From Emydura subglobosa (Eukaryota > Chordata > Testudines > Chelidae), in NCBI GenBank assembly GCA_007922225.1, contig ML680098.1, positions 4,447,679 to 4,511,678 on the forward strand: a stretch of DNA of 64,000 nucleotides. The letters run 5' to 3'. Numbering within the stretch: the stretch's first letter is position 1; the number at the start of each line of letters is the position of its first letter. The notes under the pieces are model-generated. The model made no database searches, was not told the DNA's origin, and saw only the letters and a list, made by a program, of their open reading frames with translations. The translations under genes and the position numbers were made by a program. Below are positions 12,956-26,600 of the stretch, one piece after another.

Positions 12956-13470
12956 CTCTTCCCTTGAGGCCCCACCCCCTCGTGAGGCCAGAAGCCACAG
13001 CCGGGCCGTGATGACAGCTGCCCAGGGAGCCCAAGTCACTGTGGGGAGCCCAGGACTATCCACCTCCCGTTGGTGGAAGAACTTGAGAGCAGCCCCCACT
13101 CCTGTCCCCATACCCCAGAGCATGCTGCCCCAGGGCAGGTGGAGCATCTGCAACTTGGGGGCTTCGCACAACGCTCCGGGCTTCCTGGACAGCTCTTACC
13201 ACAGCCCGGCTCCAGCTTCCAGCCTGGCCAGGGATAGGTTCCTTGGAGGGAAGAGGGGGAGCAGGGGAGGGGCCTCGTAGGGGGAACTAAGGCCCACCTC
13301 AGCCTCCTCCACCAGGAGAGGCTGGCGCCACCCCTGAGCCTCAGGCAGGTGCAGAGTGGTACTGCAGGGAATCCAGGACAAATGCTGTCCCAGAGTCATT
13401 CAGCCCGGGACCGAGATTTGAACTCTGCATTTCAGGACTGACCCTATTCAAGATGGGTGGAGCTCCAGAA
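12868..13470. repeat. GC-rich repeat-like block
   Basis: A sharply GC-rich 600-bp block starts with 'agggtgaccacc'. It holds overlapping ORFs in opposite strands (12689-13171 minus, 12879-13280 plus, 13196-13399 minus), none with a domain. 'ctagggtgacc' is a terminal style I associate with turtle repeats. The right limit is approximate, since no clean inverted end was found near 13465. Confidence 0.4.
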
Positions 13471-14059
13471 CATTGCTCAAATGTTTCTGCCTCTGAACAG
13501 AGGTCCTAGAAAGTACAATAAAGTTATGGCTGTTGTTTTTTCCCCTTTTTTTCCCTTCCCATCGTCAAGGTTGGCATGTGATAACTTTTCCTCAAAACAA
13601 AGAACAGGAAGAACATGTGAAACATGAAATTTCACCTGCCAATGAAAATTCCAGGAATTCAGCCTTTTTCCAAATCTATGAATCACGTATAGTGCACACT
13701 CACTCCCACTCCCACTCTCTCTCTCCTGAATCTGGCATAAAGGTAAGTATACTGTCATAAAAAACCACAGAAAATCTATTCGCTCAAATTTAGCTTGCAT
13801 GGTGGACTTTATATTCTTTAGACTTTATCAAACATAGTTCAACCATATGATGATATTTAAGCTATCAACTCAAAATTCTTACCCATTCAAATCATCTTTG
13901 TAACCAAAACTTATGAGGCAGCCAAAGATACTCAGGCTATGTAAATTCTGATAAAGCACATAGGGCTGCACAGTTTAAGGAGAAATAGATTAACTTGAGG
14001 TAGCTTTGAATGAAGTCAATTGCTAAAAAATAGCAGTGAAGCCATGGCAGCATGAGCTA

Positions 14060-14351
14060 GCCACCCGAGGGGGCAGGGCCACAGAGGGGGTGGGGCTCCT
14101 GAATGTGTCCTGCTTTTGCCTTTTAAAAAGATAGTCATTCTAGCCACTCCCTGTATAGAACTCCCACTTCTTTCATTGGTGACCTATGTACAAAGACCCT
14201 GCAGACTTGGCCTTAAAATTGTAGGTGCCAGAGTAAAGCTGATGAGGTGTTTTTTGGTCTGGTCTCTTTATTGCATTTTGTGTCTCATATGGCTTCCTTT
14301 CTGTCCTTATATTTTCTATAAATGCTGCCAAATTCAGCAAAATATTTTACA
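14060..14351. repeat. Right arm of diverged inverted pair
   Basis: This is the reverse-complement partner of 12655-12955. It includes the GC-rich edge ('ggggcagggccacagag') through to 'cagcaaaatatttta'. About 1.1 kb lies between the arms. Confidence 0.8.
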
Positions 14352-15627
14352 TTGATATTGAAAATCAGGGTCCCAGGTGTGCTTGTAAGGGAGTGGCTGT
14401 AATAGTACCGCCCAGTTTCATTGCAGACATACCCTAAGTTACTCATTTGGATATTTTTAGTCCTCTCTATTGTATTTTGAATAGTTCATTAATTCTGTAT
14501 TATCGTCGGTATACACGCCAATGAAAATTCTATTCAGGATAAACTGAAGACAGTGCCTTAGCTTAACTATATTTTTAGCCTTTATATCATTCCCAAATGT
14601 GACACACTTGAAGACCTAACTAATCAGTATCAATGTTTTGCTGCAGAAATGCTGCTTTTAATATGTGTTCTATATAATATGCCCATACGGAGAATACTTA
14701 AATGGAACACACAATTAAAGCACATCATGCTGAATCAGCTGCATGTATATCACAATACACAAGTACCATGACATTGTTGCTACAGGCTACTGAGTGTTAC
14801 AGAGGGAGGACATATTTACCTACCAGCAGGAATCTCATCCAAGAGCACTTGAAACTCTAGCTGTTCACATATGTCTAACCCAAACCCATTAACATACTTG
14901 TTACTGTGCTTGTTCTAAAAGGACCCAGGTAGGTAGCCTCAAAGTGCAGCAAATAAATATTTTTTTCCACATATTGATTGGTGAAAAAAAAAATCATTTA
15001 GTGTCAGGAAACAAACAATTTTTCCAGTCTGTCACCACACCGCAACTAAAATATGCTATATATTTTCCCTTTATAAATTAATATTTCTGTTACAAACCAT
15101 TGAATGGCATGTATTATGCCAATAACACCTGCGAAAATCAGTCACTATTGTAGTTAATGACTGGTTTACTGGATTTCTAACTGCCCTGAACTCCCCATGA
15201 GTAGTTAGCTAACAAACCAGTCATTACCTACTTCATGGGGATTAGAGGTTAAGCATAAACATGATTACAAGCTATAAATGTGAGTAATTTGAAATGTTAT
15301 TGGTTATTACAAAAATATATGGTAATAATCTCATCTTTAATGAAAGGGAGCATGTTTTTAGTGGTCCCTAGTTTCTTGTTTAGACTTGGGGAAGGAGATC
15401 AGTGTATGATTAACAGCTACATTCTTATGATGGGCATCTGAGGCTAGGTGGCACAAACGAATACTCACCACTTAGCTGTGTCATAAAAATGCAAAAATGT
15501 CATCACATTTGTATGATAAACACAAAATTTATAGGCTATGTTCTTTATTTTCTGCTTTAAAATGCTCACAGCTCAGAAAATATACTATTTTTTGCCTGTA
15601 TGCCAGAAAATCACAGATTTGAAGGAT
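14352..15627. other. AT-rich non-coding DNA
   Basis: I see no gene or repeat ends before the long inverted repeat. Confidence 0.5.
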
Positions 15628-15805
15628 TCATTTGACTTTTTACCATATTGTTTTAGAAACAATCTTTTACGTTCCATCATAACACAGCGACATATTTGCA
15701 TGAATTTTTTTTTTTAGTTACCTATTGGGAAGGTCTTCAATGAGAAAACTTCTTGTTGGAAAACAAGGTGCACTAGAGAATTCTTCTACCAGGAACACTG
15801 AATAA
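15628..15805 (+). repeat. Left arm of perfect 178-bp inverted repeat
   Basis: Base-by-base reading shows this arm equals the reverse complement of 16041-16218 over all 178 positions, including an 11-base homopolymer (T11 here, A11 in the partner). Outside the arms, similarity stops abruptly. There is no coding potential. The 235-bp spacer (15806-16040) is AT-rich and unremarkable. Confidence 0.95.
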
Positions 15806-16040
15806 TCCATAATAATCCAATATAATCTTTCCAGTGTTGTTGTTGACTTATACCTGGGTTGCTTTGAATTCATGTTTCTTAAGAGATGATTAAATAGTTT
15901 AAAACTATAGTAAAAGTCATAGAAATGTTTAGTTAGGATTCCTCTACTTGGAATGAATGATTTATTTAAAAACTCCAGGCTAGCATTTAAATAACTCCCC
16001 CATTTTTATCCATCAATTGTGTTATTCTTCTACAATACTG

Positions 16041-16218
16041 TTATTCAGTGTTCCTGGTAGAAGAATTCTCTAGTGCACCTTGTTTTCCAACAAGAAGTTT
16101 TCTCATTGAAGACCTTCCCAATAGGTAACTAAAAAAAAAAATTCATGCAAATATGTCGCTGTGTTATGATGGAACGTAAAAGATTGTTTCTAAAACAATA
16201 TGGTAAAAAGTCAAATGA
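16041..16218 (-). repeat. Right arm of perfect 178-bp inverted repeat
   Basis: This is the exact reverse complement of 15628-15805. Lack of any substitution means a very recent inverted duplication, ongoing gene conversion, or an assembly or library artefact. The sequence alone cannot decide among them. Confidence 0.95.
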
Positions 16219-17865
16219 TCAAATTATAGTAGTTAGGTAAATCTCAAGATGCATATTAAAGGATTCTTAACATTCAACTCACTAAACTTGTCGAAAACAG
16301 ACTTTATAGTCGCCTATAGGAATATATAAGAAACATCTTCTAAACAAAAAACATTACCCACTAAAAGATTAGCAGTGTAGTTATACATTTTGTTAATACA
16401 ACCATGTGCAATGCACATATTTTATGGCTATCTCCACAAAAGTATAAACATTAAAAAGGAACATTAGAACATGGTCAGTCAGAACTGGTCTCTAATAATA
16501 GATAGCACCTCTTCTTCTCCCCTAGCATTCAACTCCTGCTATATTAGTTGAGAAATAAACTTGTTAAACGTATTAGTAAAGCTTAAGATGAAGTTCAAGA
16601 CTTAAACTGGATTTTAACAGATTATGAAAAGGATTGAGGGGCCACAGATGGCAGTTCTTAACCAAAAACAATTTTATTTGGGGCTAGAGCTGGAGGCTAG
16701 CTAGCACGGAATGTAACTGGCCACTTAGGACTCGAGCTCCTGCTGCATAACCCCCAGAGTTCAAAGACAGAGGCAAAAGGCAGAGAAGCAGCGTTGGTGA
16801 GAATTGGGTTCCAAGTCACTTGGGCTCCAGAGATAAACACCTTGAAATGCACCCATTTTCAGAAAGAATGCCAAAGCAGAACTGAAGGAATTGTTGTTAA
16901 CTCCAACTTCCCAGACAGAGTAAGGATTAAAGTAGCCAGTTAGTTACACAGTATGCTAGATGAAGATACCAAACTGCCTCCAACTTTAGCCCTAGGTAAA
17001 ACTTTTTGTGGGAGTCCAGCCCCGAGGGGCTAAGGCCTAGGTAATTATGGGAAATTCCGCATCACTAAGGAAGGATCACAGACCTCAGTCTAGTTGAAGA
17101 TACTGAAAACATTTCTAGTCACCTGGGAATCCAAAAGCAGAAATAGATCAGCAAGAGAGGCTGCAAACCACCAAATCCAAGGCGGAGCATGTCTAAAGAA
17201 CAATTCTTCTTCTGTTTCAAAACAAAACAGAAACCCCAGAAATTCACTACAGGAGTTGCTATTGGCTTACGTCTCAAGTGCTGATTGGTTCAGAGGGTCA
17301 CACGACCCAATGATTTTTGAAATAGAAGTCTAGTCAAGAGTAACCACAATTGAAGAACATACAAGACAATAAATATTTTTTAATAGATGACATCACATAT
17401 ATAGACTGGAGTTTTTAAGTTTACCAGGAAAACTATTGTTCCTTAGGTAGAAAAGGTTTGACTCCAGAAGAAAATAAAGCCCTCAGCTTGCAGCTTCAAG
17501 TATTACAGCCAACGGTAAGTCAATTTTTCGAGATGCAGGCCAATGACTTACATTTTGGCTGAATGTGAGATATAGTACTATAAAAGTATGAGTGATATAA
17601 AGTTTTTTACTGCTTCCAGTTTGGGTTGACCATATTCCTCATATGGTGGAGTCACACATTTATCTATCCAAACAAATGGCAATAAAAGCTTTTCATCACC
17701 CCCTACTCCATCTCAAATTTTGTTTATATAGCTTCTTTTTAGTTTCATCTTCTCTTTTCCCCCCCATTAAGGCTCCTTGATAACTGGAAAATGACCCATT
17801 GTTGAAAACGGTTGTCAGGAACGCATTCATCCTTTCCCTCAGTCCTCAACCCCCTTGAATCGACG
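16219..17865. other. Non-coding DNA, partly GC-moderate
   Basis: The part at 16620-17330 is less AT-rich and contains two ATTGG (inverted CCAAT) words near 17264 and 17284. No TATA box, gene or long terminal repeat ends could be identified. The 79-codon ORF at 17094-17333 shows no domain. Confidence 0.4.
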
Positions 17866-18032
17866 TTAAAAATGAATTAAATGCTAGTGTAGACAAAACA
17901 AAAACCTTTTGAACACCAAAACAGAACACATGTCTGAGACCCAGGAAAACATGGTCTCACTCATGCTTTACATAACACTACTGAAAATGGGTTTGTCCTT
18001 TCTACACTAGCAGTTGAAAGATTTTCAACACT
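17866..18032. mobile_element. Palindromic hAT-like MITE
   Basis: 'gctagtgtagacaaa' at 17883 pairs with 'tttctacactagc' ending at 18011. Weaker pairing extends outward ('gttaaaaatg' against the complement of 'gttgaaaatc'). The tgtagac core is the same end style as the hAT-like elements at 7.8, 44.6 and 63.3 kb. There is no ORF, and the outer limits are approximate. Confidence 0.55.
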
Positions 18033-18344
18033 ATAGAGGAAACGCAGCATGTACCATCCCCCACACAAAGGGCCAAACGCAACTGCACATTTCAGTTTTT
18101 TATGCAGTTTCTCCCAATAGATGAGCTACAGCAGCGGTAGTGGTAGCAAATACAGGGAACAATACATACTACCCAGGCAATGAGCGAAATGTCAATTAAA
18201 TACATATTTTAAGGTAAAAATAATTTGACTGCATATGACACTTCAGTGTTGGATAATGCAGTACAGTCTCATGAAATATTTCTTCCATAGAATGTAACTG
18301 TCCTTATGCCAGTAAATAATAATATGTACTGTAAAAAATGCAGT

Positions 18345-18585
18345 GTTGTCCACTGCATAGAGCACTAAACTGGGAGTCTGCAAAATTGTGATACTGGGCA
18401 AGTCACTTCCCTGCTCTTTGCCTTTGTTTCCCCTCCTGCTCTTTGTTTATCTTGTCTATTTAGACTGCAAACCCTTCAGGGCAGGGACTGTTTCTTACTA
18501 TGTGTCTGTACAGTGCCTAGCACAAAGGGGGCCCACTGTTGGATGCACATCTAGTCCCTACTGTAATACAAATAAAAAATAATGC
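18345..18585 (+). repeat. CORE-SINE/MIR with L2-type tail
   Basis: The order is: 'atagagcactaaactgggag' (tRNA-related head), 'gggcaagtcacttccctg' (core), then the L2-like tail 'tttagactgcaaaccc', 'cagggcagggactgtttctt', 'gtacagtgcctagcacaaag' and a terminal 'aatacaaataaaaaataat'. Part of the region between head and core is deleted. Confidence 0.85.
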
Positions 18586-20145
18586 ATTAAAACATTTTTC
18601 TCATACATTTGCACACATTGTGGTACCAATTTCATTTTGAAGAAAGAAACCACAGGACCTAATGGAATAGGTATATTATTGAAAATATAAACAACATTAA
18701 AACAGAATGGAATTTAGAATAAAAATAGACAAAGTTTCAGATACCCATTTATTTTATAAAAAACTCACGGTCTTTTAGAACTGTCTCATTATTTAGACAT
18801 TTGATAGCAGATAATGTGAATTAGAAAAAAAATGAATGAGCTAATTTTAGACAAAGATTCAGTAAGTGTTGCCAAAAATATTCTCAGCTATTTTGAAATG
18901 GCTTTTTTCCTCACTTTTGAGTCTGAGGAGAAAATAAAAACAAAAAATAAATGGTACAGATATATCTGAACATATCTAGATCATTTTAATAACTGAAAAT
19001 AAGGACTTTACAGAAATATGGTTTTAGGACTAAAAGGATAATTGATACAAAAAGGTAACCTACCATGATTTTGGGGGCTACATCTAAAAAGCCTAATCAT
19101 TGATAATTCACAATTTGTGAGCCTGGTGGGGATTTCATGCAGAGCACTAGCTTCACTAAGGTAATTGGTGCTATTGAAACAACACTAGCTCAGCAGCATG
19201 CTGCTTTCTTTCTCGCCTCTGGGCACAGGAAGGATCAATATTTGTTAGGATTGCTTCTTGTTCCAACAATGTAAGATTTACAATACTTGCTAGAATTCTC
19301 ACTTTGTCTTCACACAACTCATCAGTGGAACCCAATTACTAACCTCAGACAAACAACATTAACATGAGCCTCTATGCTTCTTTATTGCCCTTCATCCAAG
19401 TCTCATTTCAGGGTCTTCAGGCAGTGCCACTATAACAGATACTACACTTTAAAGTGTGCTCCAAGGAATAAATTTTCAGTCTTTCATTACTCGTACCTTG
19501 ATTTACTTCATATCATCTTGCCGCTATAGACAAAGATAACACACTGTAAATTACAGCCATCCTGTCTTGTAGTTTCAGAGGTAGGGGGAAGGCAGGGAGT
19601 GATGCTTTTCCTCTACAATTAGCACTGGACACCAAGGCTACATCTGTAACATCACTAGTGACTAATATTTGTTTAGCATGACTATTTGAAGCCATTATTT
19701 TATATAAATTAGTTTCCTAATGTGCTTTGTATTTATTTTGCATTCCTGATAAATGAGAAACTTTATAGTGGTATAAAAATACATATTTTTATATTGTTTA
19801 TTACATTAATTTAGACTATGGAATCTTATTTAACTTTACTCATGGGGCTTTTCCTGCAGATTTTTCAGTCTTGAAGTCTTAATAATACAATGGCCTTTGA
19901 TACTTCACTGTTCATTATGATCTAATTCAAGCTTAATACACAGAAGAAAACCCCCAAACTGGATAATTCTAACTGTGCCTAACATTTTAACTATTACTGC
20001 ATTGTTGGCAATAGCAGCCTTAGAAAACAGTCATTGGAAAAATTCCTCCAAGTTAGCTGTTGCAGTACCCCCTTATTTGTCCTACAATTTCCTCCATCCT
20101 CCATCCTATTCCAGTGGCTGATAACTAAGAACATTAGTTTTATGC
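18586..20145. other. AT-rich non-coding DNA
   Basis: I see no gene or repeat boundary here. Confidence 0.5.
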
Positions 20146-20149
20146 GACT

Positions 20150-20480
20150 TGTCAAGCTCAAATGAAAAGAGAGCTAACTTTAATGACACTGCAATTAATC
20201 GCCCCAATAGACAGACAGCTAAAAGACAAGATATTGACTTCATTAAGGATAATGTATTATGTCATTAAGTTGGTAGGGTCACCTTGTGTATCATATACGC
20301 CTGCTAATATATTGGCATTTTCCTCAAATAAGATAAATTCAGATATGAGTGATAAAGCTGATTAGAAAATGTTTAATCTAAAGAGGCTAGTTTCCTTATA
20401 TGCCTGCTTTACAGCCCCGGGTGTAAGTTGAGTTGTGAGAAGCCATTATAGATCCAAGATTATCTCAAATAACAGGTCCT
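20150..20480. promoter_or_regulatory. Candidate conserved non-coding element
   Basis: This is unique-looking DNA with dense homeodomain-type ATTA words ('gcaattaatcgcccc', 'gtcattaagttgg', 'gctgattag') and no repeat signature. It reads like known vertebrate enhancers, but that is an impression. No transcription unit or target gene is visible. Confidence 0.25.
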
Positions 20481-23360
20481 AGCCATTTGTAACCTTGCTT
20501 TTTTCATCAATTTCTAAAGTTTAAGAGGTGTCTTAACTGATGGAACCTAGACATCATTTAACAACACTGCATTTCAGATTTGTTTTTAAATGTTTAATCT
20601 GTTTTACTGCATGTAAGGTCAAAATTACAATCAGTGTGTCTGTTATACTAGTACCGCACAAGACTCCAGATTCTGAAATCAATTTAATTTGAAAAAGGTA
20701 CTCTGATAACGAGCTGTTATAAAGCTGATCATTCCTTCTAATTAGATAACTTTTCTTTTTAGCCCTATCAAAAGGGAGTTTTGTTAGCTGAAGATGAAAG
20801 AGTTTTTCACTGATAGAATGGAATATTTGCAAATTAAGATACATTTACAAGGCAATCCATGCCACTTACTATTGCCTACTTTTAATTATTGTTATTAATT
20901 ATTTTCCTACTCATTTTTTAGGATCTACAATGGGTTCACATTTTGCTTGCTAACACTATTTTCTCAGTCCTCCGTGTGAGCAGAGGCCTATGCAGCTCAC
21001 TACACCAGTGGCCAGAAATGACAAATCAGACAATGCCTGGCAACATTTTTTCCTGCACACTGTAATTTTGAGAACAACAATGATTTTGGGAGACAATATG
21101 CTCTAGAAGAACATTGCTTTTATTTACATGGGGCATTCATTTGAAAAATATTGCTTGAATAAACTGAAAACCAAAACAAAGGTTGCACTGCAATTTCCTG
21201 TACTACTGAAAATATTTTATAACATCTCTGCTGTACTAGTATGCTTGTGTGTGTGTATATTTGCTTCTATTAAACTATAAGAGTTTTCTTAGATATGAGA
21301 CTTATTTTCCTGATCTTACCTAATAGTCTGTTTGAACTCTTTTGCATTCTTACTTCCTAGCATTATCATGTTCTGTTTTGTTTTGTTTTTAAGTTATATA
21401 AGTTTTAAGGCCAGAGGAAAACCTGCACATCTGCTTTATTTAGTCAACCACCATAGAGATAGTTACAAATGAGTGTAAGTTTGTTTTCCTGTTGCTGATA
21501 TCAATTTGTTTTATTTCAGCAGTTCCACAAGAAGCAAAGATACCGGAAGGATACCCTGAGTCTGTTAATGGTCAGTTTGCCTCAGAGATAGTATAGGTAA
21601 CATACATGACCTCCCTTTAAAGAACAGACACTAATTAGCATCACCTACAATCCCTCACTCCAAACCATGCCTTTTAACCTGTACCCCATCTTTTCCAATA
21701 TTTCCATTAAGGCTGTCAAAAGCAGAAGTTTGGGAACCTTTCCCTGTGACCTTGGCATTTCTTCTCAGGCTTAACGTATTGGCATTTTTTCCTCTGACTG
21801 CATCGCTTCTCATTTGTCATGATTATTGTTGAATTTTTCAACTGTCATTCCCGAACGTAAATCAATGGTTGTCGACTTCCCCTTTGTCATATCTGCACTG
21901 CCAACAGCGTTTCCCTTCTAAATGAGGCTTCCTCCCTTTCCATCCATTAAAAAGGGCCTGTCTTTTGGAGAAGTCAATCCTTTGTTAGGTCACTCCATTT
22001 ATCATTCTTCCAATCAGTACCTGACATACTTATTCAGCCAGGTCTTCAACCACACAATCATTGTTCATTTAAAAAAAAATTTATTTATGCATGGTGTTTT
22101 TTGCTATCCGTCTTGGCCAGTTTTACATTTTTCAATGCCCTTGTATCTTTAGGGCTCTCATTTGCTTGAGGGAAACACCAAGTTCAAAGAAGGGGTGTAC
22201 ATGCAAGAGGTTTGCTGGCAAGGGGGAGGGGAGGAAAGGTTAATCAAAAGAAACTGGACAAGGCAGATCCTCCTAGCAGCCCAAATTTAGTTTGGTTAGA
22301 AAGGGTCTCTGAAACAGTCACTTCTGTGTTTAAAAAAAAAAGAAAAAAGAAAAAAGTACATAACTGGAACAGAAATAGTAATAAATTGCATGACCTTTTT
22401 GACAAGGTATAAGTAATATAAAGTTACATTACAGTAAAAACAGTTTCTAAGCAGAATATTGGTTCAGAGTGACTTACAGAAGCCTTCAGGACATGACTTG
22501 TTCGATAAAGAAGAGGAAGTTAGTTTCTGCTATTTTATGTGGCTACAGTGGCATTTAGATGAGTGGAAGCACTGGGTTTTGATCCCCAATACGGACATTT
22601 CAGTCAGCCCCTTAAATGATATTCGTAGGTTGCTTTTGTCCTTATCAGATGTTGATGTGAGAAATTTAAAGTTTATCAGCAATCTCCACACATGTCAACT
22701 AGTGTTTCTTTTCAATAATACTTTCTTTCCATGGTAACTGCTGTTTTACAGTAGAGATGGGACAGACCGAAACTTGGCAGGCCATTACTGTCACTATAAT
22801 AAATTAAACCAGAACCCCTGTTCTGAGCATCCCTGAACTATGAGAAAGTTTGGACCTAAGTCATTGACAGTTCAGGCTCTTTTCTAATAAATACCGTTTT
22901 TTCACTAGTGAAAACTAATGCTACAAGAAAACAACAAAATGCTGTGTTATCCTTCAGACAGGCATGTTCCTATAAAATGAAAAGGAGCAGGAGATATATA
23001 TGCTGTGATGGTGAGAATACACCCTAGAATACTTTATGCAAGGTCAGACATACAAGTTGGACTAAGCCTCAGGCAGGTGTAGTTAATGTAAAGCACACTT
23101 CCAAGGCAGAAAACCCTAAATTTTATAAACCATTGCTAGGACACAAGCCTGGCATCCTTAGTAACTGATAGTTTTATTCACTGTGCAAATCTCCTTCCCA
23201 TTGATGTTTTCTCCCTCTTGTATCCCAACTTACTTAATATAAAGAAATGTTCAGTCTAATTCTATACACCTTCGTCCATGTTTTTCTTACATTATCTCTG
23301 AGAGGTAATCTCAGCTCTTATTCAGCACTGCTGTCTGTGGTGTATTGAAAACTGTATTAA
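20481..23360. other. AT-rich non-coding DNA
   Basis: No gene is recognised. The ORFs at 21922-22152 and 22459-22737 are short and lack domains. A purine-rich A/G stretch lies at 22330-22356. Confidence 0.5.
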
Positions 23361-23600
23361 AATTGTGATTTATCACTTTCAATTTTCAAGGAGTTTTCCT
23401 GGTCCTGCTTGCAGACCAAGGGACTATACAGGGAAGCCTGCCATCAGGACCCAGCAACAGTAAGTGTGGAGACAGACAGCCTAAGATTAAGGCAGGGTGA
23501 ATTGTTTTGGGGAGCAACCTGCTTTGGGTCTCTCTGTTTTGGGGTTCTTTTGTATTATCCTGAACTCGAAGAAATAAAGTAGTGTTATGTCGCAACCTTC
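23361..23600 (+). other. Possible retroelement 3' end or LTR fragment
   Basis: A segment of higher G+C ends in an AATAAA polyadenylation-type word ('gaagaaataaagtagtg', near 23570) followed about 30 bases later by a T run. This is the layout of an LTR R/U5 or a retrotransposed 3' end. No terminal TG/CA pair or target duplication was confirmed. Confidence 0.25.
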
Positions 23601-26600
23601 CAGCAAGAGTATTTTTTTTTTAATCTAACTTCTCCACATGTATACCATGAACATAACACTGTCTATTATAAGCAAGATATAGCTACTTTCTTCTTGTTAT
23701 TAGAGAACCAAGATGATGGGATCATAAACAGTAAATTAACAGGAAGACTGAGGGCCATCAGTGGTCTTTCCACTGTCGTGGCAGGAAATTTTTCATGTGC
23801 CTTACTCTCTCCTTTGTCTTTATGAGTGTTCTTCGCTCATTATCTCACATAAAGCCTTAGCTCCCCAACTCTGCAGGTAGGAAGAAAATTGCTTTTCAAT
23901 ACCACGTTTGTTGATCGGTTCAAATCTCTTCATGTGACTAAAGATGACCCAAGTTAAATGTCTATGCTTATTGACATCTCTAAAGTTACTGTTCCCTTTT
24001 GTCTTTGTAAGGTAGATTTTTCCCGAGTAACTCTGGGAGCAGAGAACTCCAAATCTTAATGGTCCTCTGAAAAAAGTCTCTCTCTATTTACATAAGTAGG
24101 CATTGCAGGCTCATGGATTTCTGTAGAACTCTTTTCTTTGTGTGTTCTCTTTACCAATTAAATTACCTTAAAAATTAAGGCATTGTCACATTCTGGGATG
24201 CAATTTAGACAAGTGAGAGTTGTCTCACCATTTGTCCTGTAACCCTGGGTGTCTTAAAATGCTCTGCTGCTGCAACACCCTTTCTGGATGTTCCCATCCA
24301 CCATACAAACATGCATTGAGCACCCCTGGTTCAGCAACTCTGACTCCAGCAACATGTTTGTTACACCAATGTCACACTCTGATTACCACCAGCTTCAGTT
24401 ACTACTAGCCAAGTGATCCCAACATATCCCCAGTCCTGAATTTCCCCAAAACTGTCTGCCCTGGAACATCCCCAGTTTGCTCCTGGAGCATTCAGGAAGT
24501 AATAAGGCCTACTGTTCCTTTAAAGAGACCAAAGCACAGCAGCTTATTGCTTTAACTGGAGTTAATAATCACTTCAAGTCTAACACAGCACTGGATTGAT
24601 TTAGAACAAAAGTAAAAAGTTTATGGCATCAAAAAGAGATTTTAAGTGAGTTCAAGTATAAGGGATAAATTCAGAAATAGTTGCAAACAAAAGTGAAAAT
24701 GGTTTCTAATGACTAAGGCCTGACATAACTACAGTCTTGATGCAAGGTAAGATTCTCATCACACTTCCTTCCAGCAAAATGGCTGACCACCCATTGGGTC
24801 ATGATCATGCACAAAGTACAATGTTTGTCGTCTTAGGTGAAAGATAACTTGGAGCTTTTTGCCCCTCTCTTTTATAGTTCAGTGATCTTTTGAAATGTAT
24901 GCTTCTCAAAAAACCTGCTGTTTGAAAAAACCATGGAGTCTGATGAAGAAGGTTCCACGCTGGTTTCTTCCCCACCAGTACTTTCTACAATACAAATTAA
25001 TCTGTCTCTGCAATCTCTGAAATGCCAGTGTACGGCCAACTTGACTGTGGTTACAGACCATTTGTCTGTGATACTTGGATGAAGGTGCTGGCTTTCCTTT
25101 ATCTGAAAAAAACTATTTACTCACTCTCCACACTTGGCTGGTTCAAACACATTTTAGTCCTATCTTTCCTTCGTATTTGTACCATCCTTTGGGCGTTTAC
25201 CATATATGCACCATACAGGGATATTAATGATAAGTGTGTTACTGGTTTTTTAATGATACCTTACACAACACCTATTAGATACAGATTATGACACAATTGA
25301 ACTGGGGTACACTGAACATCCCAGGCCAGCTGAAACTCACTTCTTCAGAATACCCTGAACTGGCCAAGCCAGCTGAAACTCACTATCCCCTACCAGCAAG
25401 CCCCTTATCTTCTGGCATTGGGATGTTCCTAAGTTACAGGCGTGTCTTCCTGCTGTGCCCATGCTACATAGTTTAGGACTCTCTAGCTGATATATATTAC
25501 CACCAACAGCATAAGTATCATTGGTCGCAAGAGACTTACGGAATCCTGGCTTTCATAAAGCGAGTGATTATATAGTTCCAAAAAGTCGCAAGAGGGTTGG
25601 TGGAAAAAATGAAGATTATCCATGACTCTGGTCCAATTTGCATTATGGAAAAACCATGCATGATGTCAAACTTGCCCTTTATGTGGCTTTTTCATGCAGA
25701 AGAGACCATTTGGCTTAGAAATAAGGCGATTTCACAACAGGCTGACAATGAATACAGAATTTCCAACCAATAAAATATTTCAGATGTTGTTTCTCTAGGA
25801 TTATAACTGAAATCTGCACCCAGGTTTCTGGCTGGCTGACACTCAGCCATTGTTATGTGCCCACTTACTTTGGGATGATGACGATTAATAGTAGGCAGAC
25901 AGAACACATGCCCGCCCAATCATGCCAACAAAGTATAATGGATAAATAATTTCTTTTTCCAGTTTGTTTTGATGGTCAATAACTTTCAAGACAATAAGCT
26001 CTCCATTCACGCTCCACCACACCTTCACATGTTGTACAGTTATGTTGTTATTGAGGCCAAAGTCATTTTGACCACTGATTACTGTGGTTTAAAACCTGAG
26101 AAAAGCATTGCAGTGTCATACTGTTTTGGAAGCCAGCATTTCTGCATTACCAAAATACAACCATCTGAATATCAGCATTTATATTAAGCATTAAATCCAT
26201 TTTACTAAACAGTAACTATCCACACTATCTATGGTGCTCCAAGTGTTAGATGTCAACTAATTTGACTTACTCTCCCTTTCATTGCCCTTATATCTTACTT
26301 AATAAGACATTTTATTCAGATATCGCTGAGATAATAAAGGCAGAAGCTTTGTTGCCAAATGTAACAGTCTTTTTTTTAATTTATTTTTAGCTGTACTAGG
26401 TAAGGGGTTATTTCCCTGTGAAAAGAATAAAATACAGCTGCTAGTCTTTTAAATCGTATCATGTAGTCCCACTTTTTCCCAAGCAATAGATTTACAGATA
26501 ACAGCAGCAATCTTACTTAAATGTAAAAAACCAGTGACCCCTTTTGAAACCACAAAGTGACACACAGAGGTATTATTTGCAAACCAAAAAACCTATTAAT

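Noticed and set aside
12689..13171. 160-codon ORF on the minus strand similar to a plus-strand ORF at 14116-14355
   Set aside because: The similarity is just the inverted repeat arms at DNA level; there is no domain, and frames continue into unrelated GC-rich sequence.
24180..25480. Possible minus-strand LTR element
   Set aside because: TGTCACA words and repeat-like wording were noticed, but no consistent ends or target duplication could be fixed.
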